46,107 bases of DNA from Deltaproteobacteria bacterium (GTDB lineage Bacteria > Myxococcota_A > Polyangia > Haliangiales > SHYZ01), in contig JACQUZ010000158.1 in assembly GCA_016210055.1 (NCBI GenBank), positions 1-46,107 on the forward strand, read 5' to 3'. The translations under genes and the position numbers were made by a program. The notes under the pieces were generated by a model, which ran no database searches, had not been told where the DNA came from, and saw nothing but the letters and a program-made list of their open reading frames with translations. Shown here piece after piece: positions 18,718 through 28,240 of this stretch (positions are counted from its first letter, which is position 1; each line of letters starts with the position of its first letter).

Positions 18718-21700
18718 GTGCGTCACTCCGCCCACGTTGCATTACTCGTCATGGGTGTCGCATGCGCGGCGCCTCGCCCAGTGCCCTCGCCGCGAGCGCT
18801 CACCGCCGAAGAACGGGATACGGCGCGTGCCCTTGGCACCGTGGAAGCCGCGCTTCCAGGAGCCAGGGAGGAAACTCAGCGCCTGCGCAGGCTTACCGAG
18901 CTCCACGTCGCGCTGGGAAACCGAGAGGAGGCTGGCGAGGCAGTCCGATCCCTCGTCAATCGGGCAAGGGTCGAAGCCGCGCTGTCCGCCCTTGGGCTTG
19001 GTGAACCTGATGCGACCAGGTCGCTGGACGACGCGGTGGACTTCGCCGTCGGTGTCGCTGGCAAGATCCGTGATCACGACCTGGTCCTCGCTGCCATCGG
19101 CGAGCCTCCTCCGCCCGGACATCGCCATGCGGCCGCGTACAGGCGCGCGGCGACGACCCGGTACGTGGACGCGGCCGAGCATGACGTCCGCGCGCTCTTT
19201 CAGTCGGATCACGAAGCCGCCGCCCGCCGAGAGGCGGCGGGGTACGGAGATTCGGGGCTTGCCATCGCCGAGCTCGCGCGACTAGGCCCGCGGTTCTCCC
19301 CTGTCCTCGCCAACCGGCTCGACACGGCGCTCCGCGAGGGGCGCGTGGCCGACCTCGGACCGCTTGCCGAGGCGCTTCTCAAGTTAGACCACTGGCACGT
19401 GACCGCCCGGCTGGTCCTACTCCTCCTTGCGGACCAGAAGCGTGGCCTCCTTGATGGTGTCGACCTCCGTTGGAGTGATCTCGTGCCAAGTAGCCAGGTA
19501 GGCACGCTCGTGCGTCTCGAGCGGGCGCGGGCTGGCGCCAAGGGAGCCATTGGTCCTGCGACGGCGCTCGCACATCAGCTCATCAAGGCCGGGCTGGTCG
19601 GTGACGCGCAGGTCCTCCTCGGCGCCGTAGGCCGTCAGGCCGAAAGCCCGCTGGCGAGAGAGACCACCCGGGAGCTCGTGGCCCTTTGCGCCCTCACGGC
19701 ATTCGATCGAGCGCCTTACGACTCGTGGGCGCTTGCCTCCCATGGAGACCGGTCCTCCTACCTTGCCGAGGTCGAAGCAGGGCTCTTGGTGGAGGGGTTT
19801 CCCGAGCCATTGAAGGAGCTGGCCAGGCGCGCCCGCCGGAAGATCGTGGAACGCGGCTTCCTCGTAGGCAGCCGCTGGTCACTCCTGCAAGCGACGGCCG
19901 CTGCCTCCGGCGCGCCTCGCGCCCTCCGGGCAGCCGCCATCTCTGAGCTCGAGGAGACGGACCAGGGCATGGGCCCACTCCTGGCCCAACTCCTCGATCG
20001 TTGCGTGAAAGAGCGTCTCAACACGGAGGCGTGCGAGGACTTGATGAACGCCGCGTGGCACCTCGAGGAAGGCGAAGATCAAGGCGAGGAGCTCGCGAGT
20101 GCGTTCAAGACGCTGGCAGCGTTCGGCAACACGCCGTCGCGTTGGCTTCGGCTCATCCATGGGATGGAGGCGCCGAACGTCGCCGAGCTCGCGCCGTGGC
20201 TCGAGGCCACGACGGACACGCGCCTCGGGGTCACCGAGCCCCACGTGGTCGCACTCGCGCTCGTCGACGTCGCCCGTGGGAATGGTGCAGCTGTGAAGGA
20301 ACGCCTGCACCGCGATGCGCCCCTCCTTTCCCTTCCCTGGCGGCTTTGGTTGTCCCTCGTGGCCGATGATCTCCTCGCGAGCCGAATCAAGGGGTCAGAG
20401 GCTCTCGCCCAATCGTGGCTCACGCCTGCCTGGACCACGAGCGATTGGAACAGCTCCAAGGAGCTTGGCGCCGAGCGGGTAGCCGAAGTGGAGCGGGAGC
20501 ACCCGGCCACGTCTCACGTCGGTCGCCTTGCCCAGGCAGTGGCGCTCGCCTATGAAGGTGACGCCGCGCGGGCGCTGGCAGTGCTTGCCCCCTTGTTGGA
20601 ACGCGCACCCGAAGGGAACGAGGCAGCGCTTTGGAGCTTCGCGGCGCACCTCGGGGCGCGAGCAGGGCAGGACGGCATGGTCACCCGCGCCCTGGCTGGA
20701 CTCAGCGCAGCGCGGCCCCGTGGCGCCGTCATCGCCCAAGCAAGGGCCATTGCCCGCGCCACGTCGGGTGACCTCAAGTCCAGAGCGGAAGCACTCCGTG
20801 CTTGGCCTTCCGGGGAAGAGGCTGGACGCCTGCTCACGGCACTGCTCCAAGCCCCTGCAGGTGCACGCGAGCTCGACCGAGCCCGCGCCTTCCTTGTCGC
20901 GCTGGGGCCACTCGCCACGGAGTATCTTCCGCTCCGCCGGCGTCTCGAGGAGGGCAGCGTCAAGGATGGCGAGTCGGCCTTGCGCTGGGCTCGCGCCATC
21001 TCCGATCCCAAAGGCGCCTGGGATCTCTTGCCCGACGGGGCACGCGAGCCGCAAGTTCTCAATTCTGCGCTCACATGGCTGGAGAGCGAGCTCATGAACG
21101 CCAAGTCTCCGGCAGACGCTCGGAACCTGGCCAGGACAATGGCCCAGCGCCTTCCCGACCCGAGCAGAGGAGTGGATCGCTGGCCACTGAATCGCATGGC
21201 GTGGATCCAGGTTCTCGCAGGCAATGGCGAAAGGGCACTCGCCATGCTGGCGAGGTCCGAAAAGGATGGCCAAGCCGCCCCGAGCGACGCAGTCCTCGCG
21301 GCGCGGGCGAACGTCCCCGCGCCCGGCATGACTGAGGCACAGGCCTTCTCCACGTGGACCACCTTCCGGAAGTCCTGGGCGGCCCGTCCGGAGGAGGTGG
21401 TCGCTCTCGCTCGCGAGCTCTCGGCCGGAGGTGCAACCCATGCGAAGCTCGCCCTCGCCTGCTCGCTCTTCCTCAGGTCCAAGGCGCCTGACGAGGCCCT
21501 CGCGACGTGTGCGCACGCCTGGCAGTCCGAAGGACCCGTGGAACCCGAGTGGGCGACGGGGCTGTCCGAGCTCGTCCTTTCGCGTCCCGACGAGGCCCGG
21601 GCCCGCGGTCTCGGGCCCGAGCGGTTCTTTGCCGAGGCAGAGCTCCGAATGCCCCCAGGTGCTGGGGAGTGGCTCCACCACAAGTCTCGTTGGCTTGCTG

Positions 21701-24700
21701 GCGAGGGGAAGATACGCGAAGCCGCCGATGCGGAGCTCGAGGCCCAGGCTCGGGGGTTCGATCCCTCGGTCGAGACCGAGGATCTCTTCGTGCAGGCCCC
21801 ATTCCGCGCGATTTCCGTTCGTCGCACCGTCGCCAGGAACTACCCGGACCTCTTCGGTCGGCATGCCTCCCTCGCGTTCACGGCCTTGCGCTCCGGCGAT
21901 CTGCTCGAGGCACGCGCGTATTACTCCACGGCGGCGCGGGTGCGCCCGAAAAGCCCCGACAAGCAAGTGCTGCTCTCTTTCCTCTTCTGCCGCGCTGTCC
22001 TCCAGCTCGCCGAGGCGGATTTCGCCGAGAAGGCGCTCGATAGGAGTGGTCTCCTCGAAGCCATGCTCCTTGTCGACGACGAGAGGATGCCTCTCGACGG
22101 GATTCTCAAGCTCGACGGGCGATACCCACGCTCGCGCGTGGTCGACGCATTCGTCCTCGAAGCCAAGGCCATGCACGGAGATCGGGCAACAGCGGCTGCC
22201 ATCGGTCGCAAGCTGATCGGTGAGCACCCTGGGAACTACCTCGTGGGGCAAGACCTGGTGCGGCTCTTGGCGCAGGAAGGATCCTACGCCGAGGCGCGAA
22301 AAGCCCGAACCGACCTCGTCCAGGCCAACCCAGAAGACCCAGAGCTCACCCAGCTGCAGGTTCCCGACGGGCCAGACGGGTCACAAGTTCATGTTCCAGC
22401 GGTGGCCAAGACGGCACGCGGTTACGAGCAGGCGCTCGCAGCGCTCGGCGACGCGGACGTCGATCGCATTGCACCGAGCCGTCGAGCAAGCCCAGCCTTG
22501 GCAGCCGAGGCGTTCTTACCCGATGGGTGGGCGTCGATGGAAGACTTGACCTTCCAGGGGCCCAACGACACGGTCTTGGCGCTCAAGGCGGTTCCCCGGG
22601 CGTCGTTCTGCGAAGGTGAAGCGTGCCTCGATGCCATCCTCCCCGCTTTCGAGCAGCTCGGGGCGAGCCCCCTTTGGAAGACCCCCATCTCTCTCCCGGC
22701 TGGGCAAGGCTACGAAGCCATGCTCGCGACGCGAAGCCACCTCATCTCCTTGGTGGCGCTTCCCATCGGGGTGCGCGTCTACATCCTCATGTTCCGTGCG
22801 CCGCCCGAGCGATTCGAGGCAGGCCTGGCGGCTTGGAAGCTTCTCCGCGAGTCCTTTCGTCCTCTCGACGCCGTGGTGTCGCCGGCCCGCGCGGAGCGCC
22901 TGCGTTCTCGGCACGCCGAGCTGCCTGCCCTGGTGCTCGCCAAGGCGCGAAGAAGCCTCGCGCGACACGACAACGCCAGGACGTGCGCAGTTCGGAAGGA
23001 GCTCGACTCGCTAGGCGAGGCCACAAAGAGGGGCGCGCTGCTCGTGGACTTGTTCCTGAGCACCGGCAGCGTGTCCCAGCACAGGTCGCTCCTCGCATGT
23101 GCCGCGCCGACCTCCGAGGAAGGGTCATTCCTCGGCGTCTTGGCGCTCCTCGCCGAGGACATGCACGTTCACGCGCACGGCACCAAGGCCATCCAGGCGT
23201 TTCCCGCCCGTGCCCTGGAGGACGCCCGTCAGCTCTTGCTCGGGCCCGAGGACACGGTGACCCGAGATCCGCGAGAACAGGACTTACCTGCCCACGGTCT
23301 CCTCGAGGTCGTCTTCGCTCTCGCGAAGAAGGAACGCACCGAGCTCGTCAGCGAGCTCGTGACCAGCTCCACCGATCGAGAGCGATCCTTGGGCCTCGTC
23401 GCTGGGGTCTTGGTGCCGGGTGCTCTCGACAGGGATACCCTGCGCAGGCAGCTCACCTCCGGGCTGCCCAGCGCAGCACGGCTGGTCGCGCACGGCCTTT
23501 CCACGAGCGCCAGCGATGAGGACATCGCTGCTGCCCGGGCGCGCATTGAAGGCCTCAAGCCCCCTCTTGCTCCACCTGAGCGGGCGCTCGTGCTCGAGCT
23601 CGGCCGCCTCCTCGCCATGCGCGTCGACGCCCAAGATGGCGAGCGCCTTTCCCGTCTCCCAAGCCTCGTGCTCGACGGAATCGAGCCCATGGCCCAGAAG
23701 GACGCAAGGGGGAAAGCAGAGGAGCTGCGGTGGCTCGCCGACGTGCACGCTCGTGCTCTAGCGCTCAGCAAGAAACAGCCGGTGCGCCACGTCAAGCTCT
23801 CGGGCGATGACCGCGTGGCCATGCGTTGGCTCGCCTCACGCAATGAAAAGAGCGTCCCTGCGGCCAAGCCGCGCTCCCTCAAGGAACTGGAACGGGCGCC
23901 GCTCGCCTCGCTTCTCCCTGGCGACAAGTGGATCTTCTCCCGCATCGGCCGTCCCGGCCTGTTTGCAGCCACGGCGGAAGGCATGTTCCGCCGCTTGAGC
24001 ATGCCCGACGAGGCGGACGTGTTCCTCGTGAGGCACTTCTTCTCGGCCATGGCGGCATCGACCGGCGGTCGCCTGCTTCTCGAGGCAGGAGGACTCGATC
24101 TCGCCGAGCCCATGGAATGCGCTTCGCTGTTGGAGCCAAGGAAGGGCTTTGCTTGCTCTGCGCGGGTGAAGGACCGGGTGGCAGTCCTCGGTCAGCTCTC
24201 GCTGCGACGGGCAGGTAGCTCATCAGGCCTGGCGCTCCCCAACACGCTCGCGGGGCTCGCCCTCGCCACCCCCGTGGCGATGCCGGTAGCACCTGTCCTC
24301 CTTCACGATCTTCTCTTCGACCCCGCCGAGACGACGCCCCAAAGGACGATCGCTGCCGAGCGCTTCCGCTCAAGAGGCGACGTGCTGGGCTTGCCCGTGG
24401 AGAAGAGCTCCATCGTCGTAATCTCCGACCAGGACACGACAGTCGAGTCGGATCTCGTGATGCTCGTAGGAGATCGGGTGCTCGTATTCTCTGACCAGGA
24501 GCTCGCAGGCGAGGTCGTCGCGACGGCGCCCAACCAAGGGGGAACCCTCGCCGAATCACCGAGATTCCAAGCCCTGGCAGGCGGCTGGACCCAGGGAGCA
24601 GCACTCCAGGCCGCGTTCCTGGGGAACGACGCCACTGGAACTGAAGACCTCTCAGTGGAGCTCGTCGTCGATAGCACTGGCCTGGCGTTCGTGCTCCGTT

Positions 24701-26097
24701 CCCAGCCCAACTCGGAGGACGCCAAGCTCGGAGATGTTCGGGCCTTGGTGGACCTCCTCCCGCCTGGAGCGATTTCCACTCTCGCCTTGTCCGAGAGCAC
24801 GCGCAGGCCAAGGAAGTCACAACTCGACTTCCTCGCCGCCAGCGACGCCACCGGACCTCCTCCACCGGGATGGCTGGCTGCCGCCACGGATCGCTTCGCG
24901 TTCGGCTGGTACTCGCAGCCCAAGGACGTGCTTTGGGGGCGCTGGGTGAGCGTCATGCCTCTAAGTGCTCCCGTTCGCAGGGCTCTCGCGGACCGCGGGC
25001 TCTCCCTTTCTCTCCCGTCCGTGCACGACCAGGTGCACTTCCTCCCGAAGGGGGATTTCCTCGTCGTAGGTACTCCTCGGGACCTCGTAAACAAGGTGCT
25101 CCTGCGTCCCAAGGCAACCGATCCTGGCGAAAAGAAGCGGGTCGGAGTCGGGACCCTCGATGGTCGGGCAGCAGCTGCCGTGGTACGCGCGCTCGCCCCC
25201 GCACAGGGTGCACGCGCGGACCTCCTTCGCTTGGCGACCCTAGTCCTAGGGGCCACGAAAGCGATGCATGCCGAAGCAACCGTGGATGCACGCGGCAAAG
25301 TCGTCGTGACAGGCAGGATCACCCCCACGCTGGGCGAAACGCGGGTTGACCTCGGGGTCGTGGACAGAAGCCTCGCCACGCGAGCACTCAAGAACGCCAC
25401 GAGGCTCCCGCGCCTCCTTACCTCGGCGGAGCTGTCACTCCCGCTGCGCATGGTGCTCGAGGTGGACGACGCAGCTGCCTTTGCTACCCGCGCTTTCCCC
25501 AGGTCGCCTCGTCTCGACCTCGAAGTGCAAGACCCAAGGCACCTTGGCATCACAGTCCGCCCTCAGGCGAGCGCGACTACGAGCATGCCGCTCACCGCCG
25601 AAGCGCGGGCACGCCTTCTATCCGGGGGCAACGAGATCCTCGTGGACTCACCGAGCTTGGTGCAGCTCGCCAAGAGCCTCATGCCGCACGGCACGCCAGC
25701 CGCCGAGGCGGCACGGTCCGTTGTGGCTTGGGTACACAAGCACGTCCAATACGAGGTGACCGTCGGTACCCTCGACGCTCAGGCAGTCCTCGACAGGAAA
25801 CGAGGGGACTGCACGGAATTCAGCGTCCTCACGGTGTCGCTCCTTCGCGCCGCCGGAGTACCCGCCGAGGTTCGACAGGGCATGGCCGTGGTGGGGCGTG
25901 AAATGGTGGCCCACGCCTGGGTGGCCTATCACGATGGTGTCGGCTGGCGCGAGATTGATCCGACCGAGGGAAGGTTGACGGTTGGCTCCGGGCACGTCGA
26001 GGTCGCGGTGCTCGAGCTCATCTCTCTGGTCTCGCTCGGCAGGTTGAAAGTCGTTTCGGTCTCTCCTGTGACCCCGGCCCCCGCAGGCGGGTTCTAA
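18718..26097 (+). CDS. giant lipoprotein with helical repeats and C-terminal transglutaminase-like domain
   Basis: This single frame of 2459 residues starts at GTG 18718 behind AGAGGAG (18706-18712). The lipobox GVAC puts the lipid-anchored Cys at residue 16. Residues about 30-1240 are Ala/Leu-rich helical, TPR-like repeats. Residues about 1260-1395 form a mixed alpha/beta domain with a FCEGEAC cysteine pair, and 1400-1680 are helical again. About 1740-2290 resembles DUF3352-type surface proteins (GDRVLVFSDQELAGEV, LAESPRFQALAGGW). The end is a transglutaminase/papain-fold domain with Cys2365 (KRGDCTEFSVL), His2399 (AHAWVAY) and Asp2414 (EIDPTEG), the full triad. It might act as an envelope protease, transamidase or scaffold; the substrate is unknown. 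It is monocistronic as far as can be seen. Domain names other than the transglutaminase fold are tentative. Confidence 0.88.
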   Translation: MRHSAHVALLVMGVACAAPRPVPSPRALTAEERDTARALGTVEAALPGAREETQRLRRLTELHVALGNREEAGEAVRSLVNRARVEAALSALGLGEPDATRSLDDAVDFAVGVAGKIRDHDLVLAAIGEPPPPGHRHAAAYRRAATTRYVDAAEHDVRALFQSDHEAAARREAAGYGDSGLAIAELARLGPRFSPVLANRLDTALREGRVADLGPLAEALLKLDHWHVTARLVLLLLADQKRGLLDGVDLRWSDLVPSSQVGTLVRLERARAGAKGAIGPATALAHQLIKAGLVGDAQVLLGAVGRQAESPLARETTRELVALCALTAFDRAPYDSWALASHGDRSSYLAEVEAGLLVEGFPEPLKELARRARRKIVERGFLVGSRWSLLQATAAASGAPRALRAAAISELEETDQGMGPLLAQLLDRCVKERLNTEACEDLMNAAWHLEEGEDQGEELASAFKTLAAFGNTPSRWLRLIHGMEAPNVAELAPWLEATTDTRLGVTEPHVVALALVDVARGNGAAVKERLHRDAPLLSLPWRLWLSLVADDLLASRIKGSEALAQSWLTPAWTTSDWNSSKELGAERVAEVEREHPATSHVGRLAQAVALAYEGDAARALAVLAPLLERAPEGNEAALWSFAAHLGARAGQDGMVTRALAGLSAARPRGAVIAQARAIARATSGDLKSRAEALRAWPSGEEAGRLLTALLQAPAGARELDRARAFLVALGPLATEYLPLRRRLEEGSVKDGESALRWARAISDPKGAWDLLPDGAREPQVLNSALTWLESELMNAKSPADARNLARTMAQRLPDPSRGVDRWPLNRMAWIQVLAGNGERALAMLARSEKDGQAAPSDAVLAARANVPAPGMTEAQAFSTWTTFRKSWAARPEEVVALARELSAGGATHAKLALACSLFLRSKAPDEALATCAHAWQSEGPVEPEWATGLSELVLSRPDEARARGLGPERFFAEAELRMPPGAGEWLHHKSRWLAGEGKIREAADAELEAQARGFDPSVETEDLFVQAPFRAISVRRTVARNYPDLFGRHASLAFTALRSGDLLEARAYYSTAARVRPKSPDKQVLLSFLFCRAVLQLAEADFAEKALDRSGLLEAMLLVDDERMPLDGILKLDGRYPRSRVVDAFVLEAKAMHGDRATAAAIGRKLIGEHPGNYLVGQDLVRLLAQEGSYAEARKARTDLVQANPEDPELTQLQVPDGPDGSQVHVPAVAKTARGYEQALAALGDADVDRIAPSRRASPALAAEAFLPDGWASMEDLTFQGPNDTVLALKAVPRASFCEGEACLDAILPAFEQLGASPLWKTPISLPAGQGYEAMLATRSHLISLVALPIGVRVYILMFRAPPERFEAGLAAWKLLRESFRPLDAVVSPARAERLRSRHAELPALVLAKARRSLARHDNARTCAVRKELDSLGEATKRGALLVDLFLSTGSVSQHRSLLACAAPTSEEGSFLGVLALLAEDMHVHAHGTKAIQAFPARALEDARQLLLGPEDTVTRDPREQDLPAHGLLEVVFALAKKERTELVSELVTSSTDRERSLGLVAGVLVPGALDRDTLRRQLTSGLPSAARLVAHGLSTSASDEDIAAARARIEGLKPPLAPPERALVLELGRLLAMRVDAQDGERLSRLPSLVLDGIEPMAQKDARGKAEELRWLADVHARALALSKKQPVRHVKLSGDDRVAMRWLASRNEKSVPAAKPRSLKELERAPLASLLPGDKWIFSRIGRPGLFAATAEGMFRRLSMPDEADVFLVRHFFSAMAASTGGRLLLEAGGLDLAEPMECASLLEPRKGFACSARVKDRVAVLGQLSLRRAGSSSGLALPNTLAGLALATPVAMPVAPVLLHDLLFDPAETTPQRTIAAERFRSRGDVLGLPVEKSSIVVISDQDTTVESDLVMLVGDRVLVFSDQELAGEVVATAPNQGGTLAESPRFQALAGGWTQGAALQAAFLGNDATGTEDLSVELVVDSTGLAFVLRSQPNSEDAKLGDVRALVDLLPPGAISTLALSESTRRPRKSQLDFLAASDATGPPPPGWLAAATDRFAFGWYSQPKDVLWGRWVSVMPLSAPVRRALADRGLSLSLPSVHDQVHFLPKGDFLVVGTPRDLVNKVLLRPKATDPGEKKRVGVGTLDGRAAAAVVRALAPAQGARADLLRLATLVLGATKAMHAEATVDARGKVVVTGRITPTLGETRVDLGVVDRSLATRALKNATRLPRLLTSAELSLPLRMVLEVDDAAAFATRAFPRSPRLDLEVQDPRHLGITVRPQASATTSMPLTAEARARLLSGGNEILVDSPSLVQLAKSLMPHGTPAAEAARSVVAWVHKHVQYEVTVGTLDAQAVLDRKRGDCTEFSVLTVSLLRAAGVPAEVRQGMAVVGREMVAHAWVAYHDGVGWREIDPTEGRLTVGSGHVEVAVLELISLVSLGRLKVVSVSPVTPAPAGGF

Positions 26098-26126
26098 GGC
26101 CGCCTCACTGCGGGATCCGGTCCCCT

Positions 26127-26816
26127 TTACTTCGGGCGATCAAGCCGCGACAGGAGTCGCTCGGCCATGTCCTTCCGAACGGCCACGGCCACCTCCTTGG
26201 CAAGCCACTCGAGCTTGTCGCGCACTCCTTGCGAAATCGATGCGGCCACCCCCTGAGCTGCCTGGGAGACGATCTCCTGGAGGCGGTCTTCGATTGGGCT
26301 CGCCAGAGCACGTGCTTGTGAGGACTGCGCCTTGCTCTCGTCGGCCTGGGCGGAATTGGGAACCGGTCCACGTTTCGGCTCGGCCTCTCGGCGGCTCTCG
26401 GCAGCGATGGCCGGCGATCTCCCACGGTCAGCGACCGTGCTCTCCGCCAGCCGGTTGCGCCACCGGTACAGGGTCATCTTGGAAATGCCGTATTTCCCGC
26501 AAATCTCGAGCGCCGCAGCGCCAGTCGACTGCCACTCGGCGAGAATCCGCTTGATCTGATTTTGATCGTAGCTTACCCGAGGCTTCCGAGAATGGGGGTC
26601 TTTCTCGTCGGTGGACACGTCCGCGATGTCGGGCCTCGACGCGCTCGCCGCTCTCTCCTCAATATCCGATCTTGGCGGCGTGGCCCGCTCCTTGCGCCAT
26701 CGCGAAAGGGTCGCGGCGTCGATACCAAACTGCTGGAAAAGCGCAATGGCCGAGGTCTTTCCAGACTCCCATTGCGCAAGAATTTCTGGGATACGTCGCT
26801 CGTCGAGTTGCTGCAC
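26127..26816 (-). CDS. protein with two HTH units, probable DNA-binding
   Basis: This 229-residue protein starts at GTG 26816 behind AAGGAAGG (26824-26831, 7-nt spacing); a longer frame to 26900 lacks such a site. Residues 5-44 and 84-123 are two copies of one helix-turn-helix pattern. Each has ILA-x-W-x-S, then a GI-x3-TL-x-RWR recognition helix, like the HTH of IS3/IS911-type transposases. There is no DDE catalytic domain. The linker is charged and disordered, and the C-terminus (about 170-229) is an amphipathic helix that could mediate oligomerisation. The role is unknown: it could be a regulator or nucleoid protein derived from a transposase HTH. It converges on the giant lipoprotein gene and is divergent from the porin. 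Confidence 0.75.
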   Translation of the reverse strand: MQQLDERRIPEILAQWESGKTSAIALFQQFGIDAATLSRWRKERATPPRSDIEERAASASRPDIADVSTDEKDPHSRKPRVSYDQNQIKRILAEWQSTGAAALEICGKYGISKMTLYRWRNRLAESTVADRGRSPAIAAESRREAEPKRGPVPNSAQADESKAQSSQARALASPIEDRLQEIVSQAAQGVAASISQGVRDKLEWLAKEVAVAVRKDMAERLLSRLDRPK

Positions 26817-27004
26817 GGCGGTACCTTCCTTGCGTTTTGTTCCTGGATCGGCGACGGAGTAACACAAGGCTGTCTCCCAAGGAAGCGGAAATTGCGGCAA
26901 GGACCTAACGGGTGCTGACCGCGTCGGCTGGGCACGAGTTCGGCTCGTCGCTTACGGCGCGCGCGTTGACCTTCGCCAAAAGAAAGTCTAGCTTCGGGCC
27001 ACTA

Positions 27005-28207
27005 ATGTCCAGGCTCCCAATCGCCCGACTGTCAATTCCCGTCTTCCTTTTCAATTCGATTCTCACCGGCACGCAAGCGTCCGCGTCGGATTCGGAGGCT
27101 CCACCCGAAAATGCGCCCACCGGCGATCCCGTAGTTCAAGCGGCACCACCGCCGGCCGACAAGTGGGAGATCGCGCACTTCGGTGTCGTGCGTGCGGGAT
27201 ACGACAGCGTCAGCGAGGATTCCCGCTACGACTTCATTGGTCGCAACAATGGCTTTGCCCTGCATAACGCAAGGATCGGCCTCTTTGGCGGAAACGCCGC
27301 ACACCGGCTTTCCTATGAGCTCTCCATAGAAGGCGCGGTCGATTATCAAGAACACGTGAACACGCCGCAAGGCGAGCTCGACGTTCGGCTCCGAGAGGCG
27401 TACGTGCGGTACGATCCGGTTCCTTGGGCAGGCCTGCAGCTTGGCCAGTTCAAGGCCCCGCTTGCTGGCGAGGAGCTGCGCGACTACCGGGATCTCATGT
27501 TCCCGTCGAGAGCCGTGGCCCAGGAAGGAATCCCTGTCGGTCGTGGGTTTCAGGAGCGAGGGATCGCCGTTGACCGACAGGTTGGGCTCATGCTCTCGCC
27601 GTCGCTGCCCATCTTCTTGGGTCCATTCGGCGTCAGGTACTACGGAATGATCATGAACGGCAATGGAGCAAACCAGCTCCTGGACGACAACGGCAAGCCC
27701 GGCCTGGTGGCTCGCGTTGAGTTGCTCCATGGGCGCAACGTGAAGATCGGCGGTGCGGTGCTCAAGAACGAGCGCACGGTCGGGCAATTGCCGAACCTGT
27801 ATACTGAAAAGGACACCGGCTTTGCTGCCGACGCAGAAGTGCGTTTCCGTGGACTTCACGCCTTTGGCCAGCTCGCCAAGGTCAAGACGTCGTTCCCGAC
27901 CGTTGGGGCCGACGACCGGACGCAGGAGGGATTCCACGTCGAAGTGGGCTATCGTCTCCAGCTCGGACCGCTGCCCTTGACGCCTGCCTATCGCTTTGCG
28001 CGGTTCCATCCCTGGGCTGGGGCATTTAATCCGGCTAATGGCGTCAATTACGATGCATTCCGCCTTGATTACCACACCCTCGGCCTGCGCATCGAGCACT
28101 CGAGGTTGCCGATGAGCGGCTATCTCGCGTACACGATCACTTCGGAACCCGAGCCACGCGACTTGAAGAACAACTACCTCCAGGTCCTCGGGCAGGTCAT
28201 CTGGTAG
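27005..28207 (+). CDS. OprO/OprP-like outer-membrane porin
   Basis: This is a 400-residue beta-barrel with a signal peptide (MSRLPIARLSIPVFLFNSIL, cleaved near ASA) and an acidic Pro-rich spacer. The sequence LREAYVRYDPVPWAGLQLGQFKAPL matches phosphate-selective porins O and P, as does the following FPSRAVAQEGIPVGRGFQ-type segment. It ends in VIW; an aromatic last residue is usual for barrels. It would pass anions such as phosphate or other small solutes through the outer membrane. The ATG at 27005 begins the signal peptide; an in-frame GTG at 26912 is less likely. The next gene starts 33 nt later, so the two are probably cotranscribed. Confidence 0.82.
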   Translation: MSRLPIARLSIPVFLFNSILTGTQASASDSEAPPENAPTGDPVVQAAPPPADKWEIAHFGVVRAGYDSVSEDSRYDFIGRNNGFALHNARIGLFGGNAAHRLSYELSIEGAVDYQEHVNTPQGELDVRLREAYVRYDPVPWAGLQLGQFKAPLAGEELRDYRDLMFPSRAVAQEGIPVGRGFQERGIAVDRQVGLMLSPSLPIFLGPFGVRYYGMIMNGNGANQLLDDNGKPGLVARVELLHGRNVKIGGAVLKNERTVGQLPNLYTEKDTGFAADAEVRFRGLHAFGQLAKVKTSFPTVGADDRTQEGFHVEVGYRLQLGPLPLTPAYRFARFHPWAGAFNPANGVNYDAFRLDYHTLGLRIEHSRLPMSGYLAYTITSEPEPRDLKNNYLQVLGQVIW

Positions 28208-28240
28208 TAGCCGAGACCATGGATTGCTTGAAGGGTGCTC

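Noticed and set aside
20395..22251. 618-residue minus-strand open frame inside the giant lipoprotein gene
   Set aside because: No signal, motif or ribosome site, and the plus frame runs through uninterrupted with consistent codon use.
26912..27004. N-terminal extension of the OprP-like porin from GTG 26912
   Set aside because: It would bury the signal peptide 31 residues inside the protein; the ATG at 27005 starts the signal directly.
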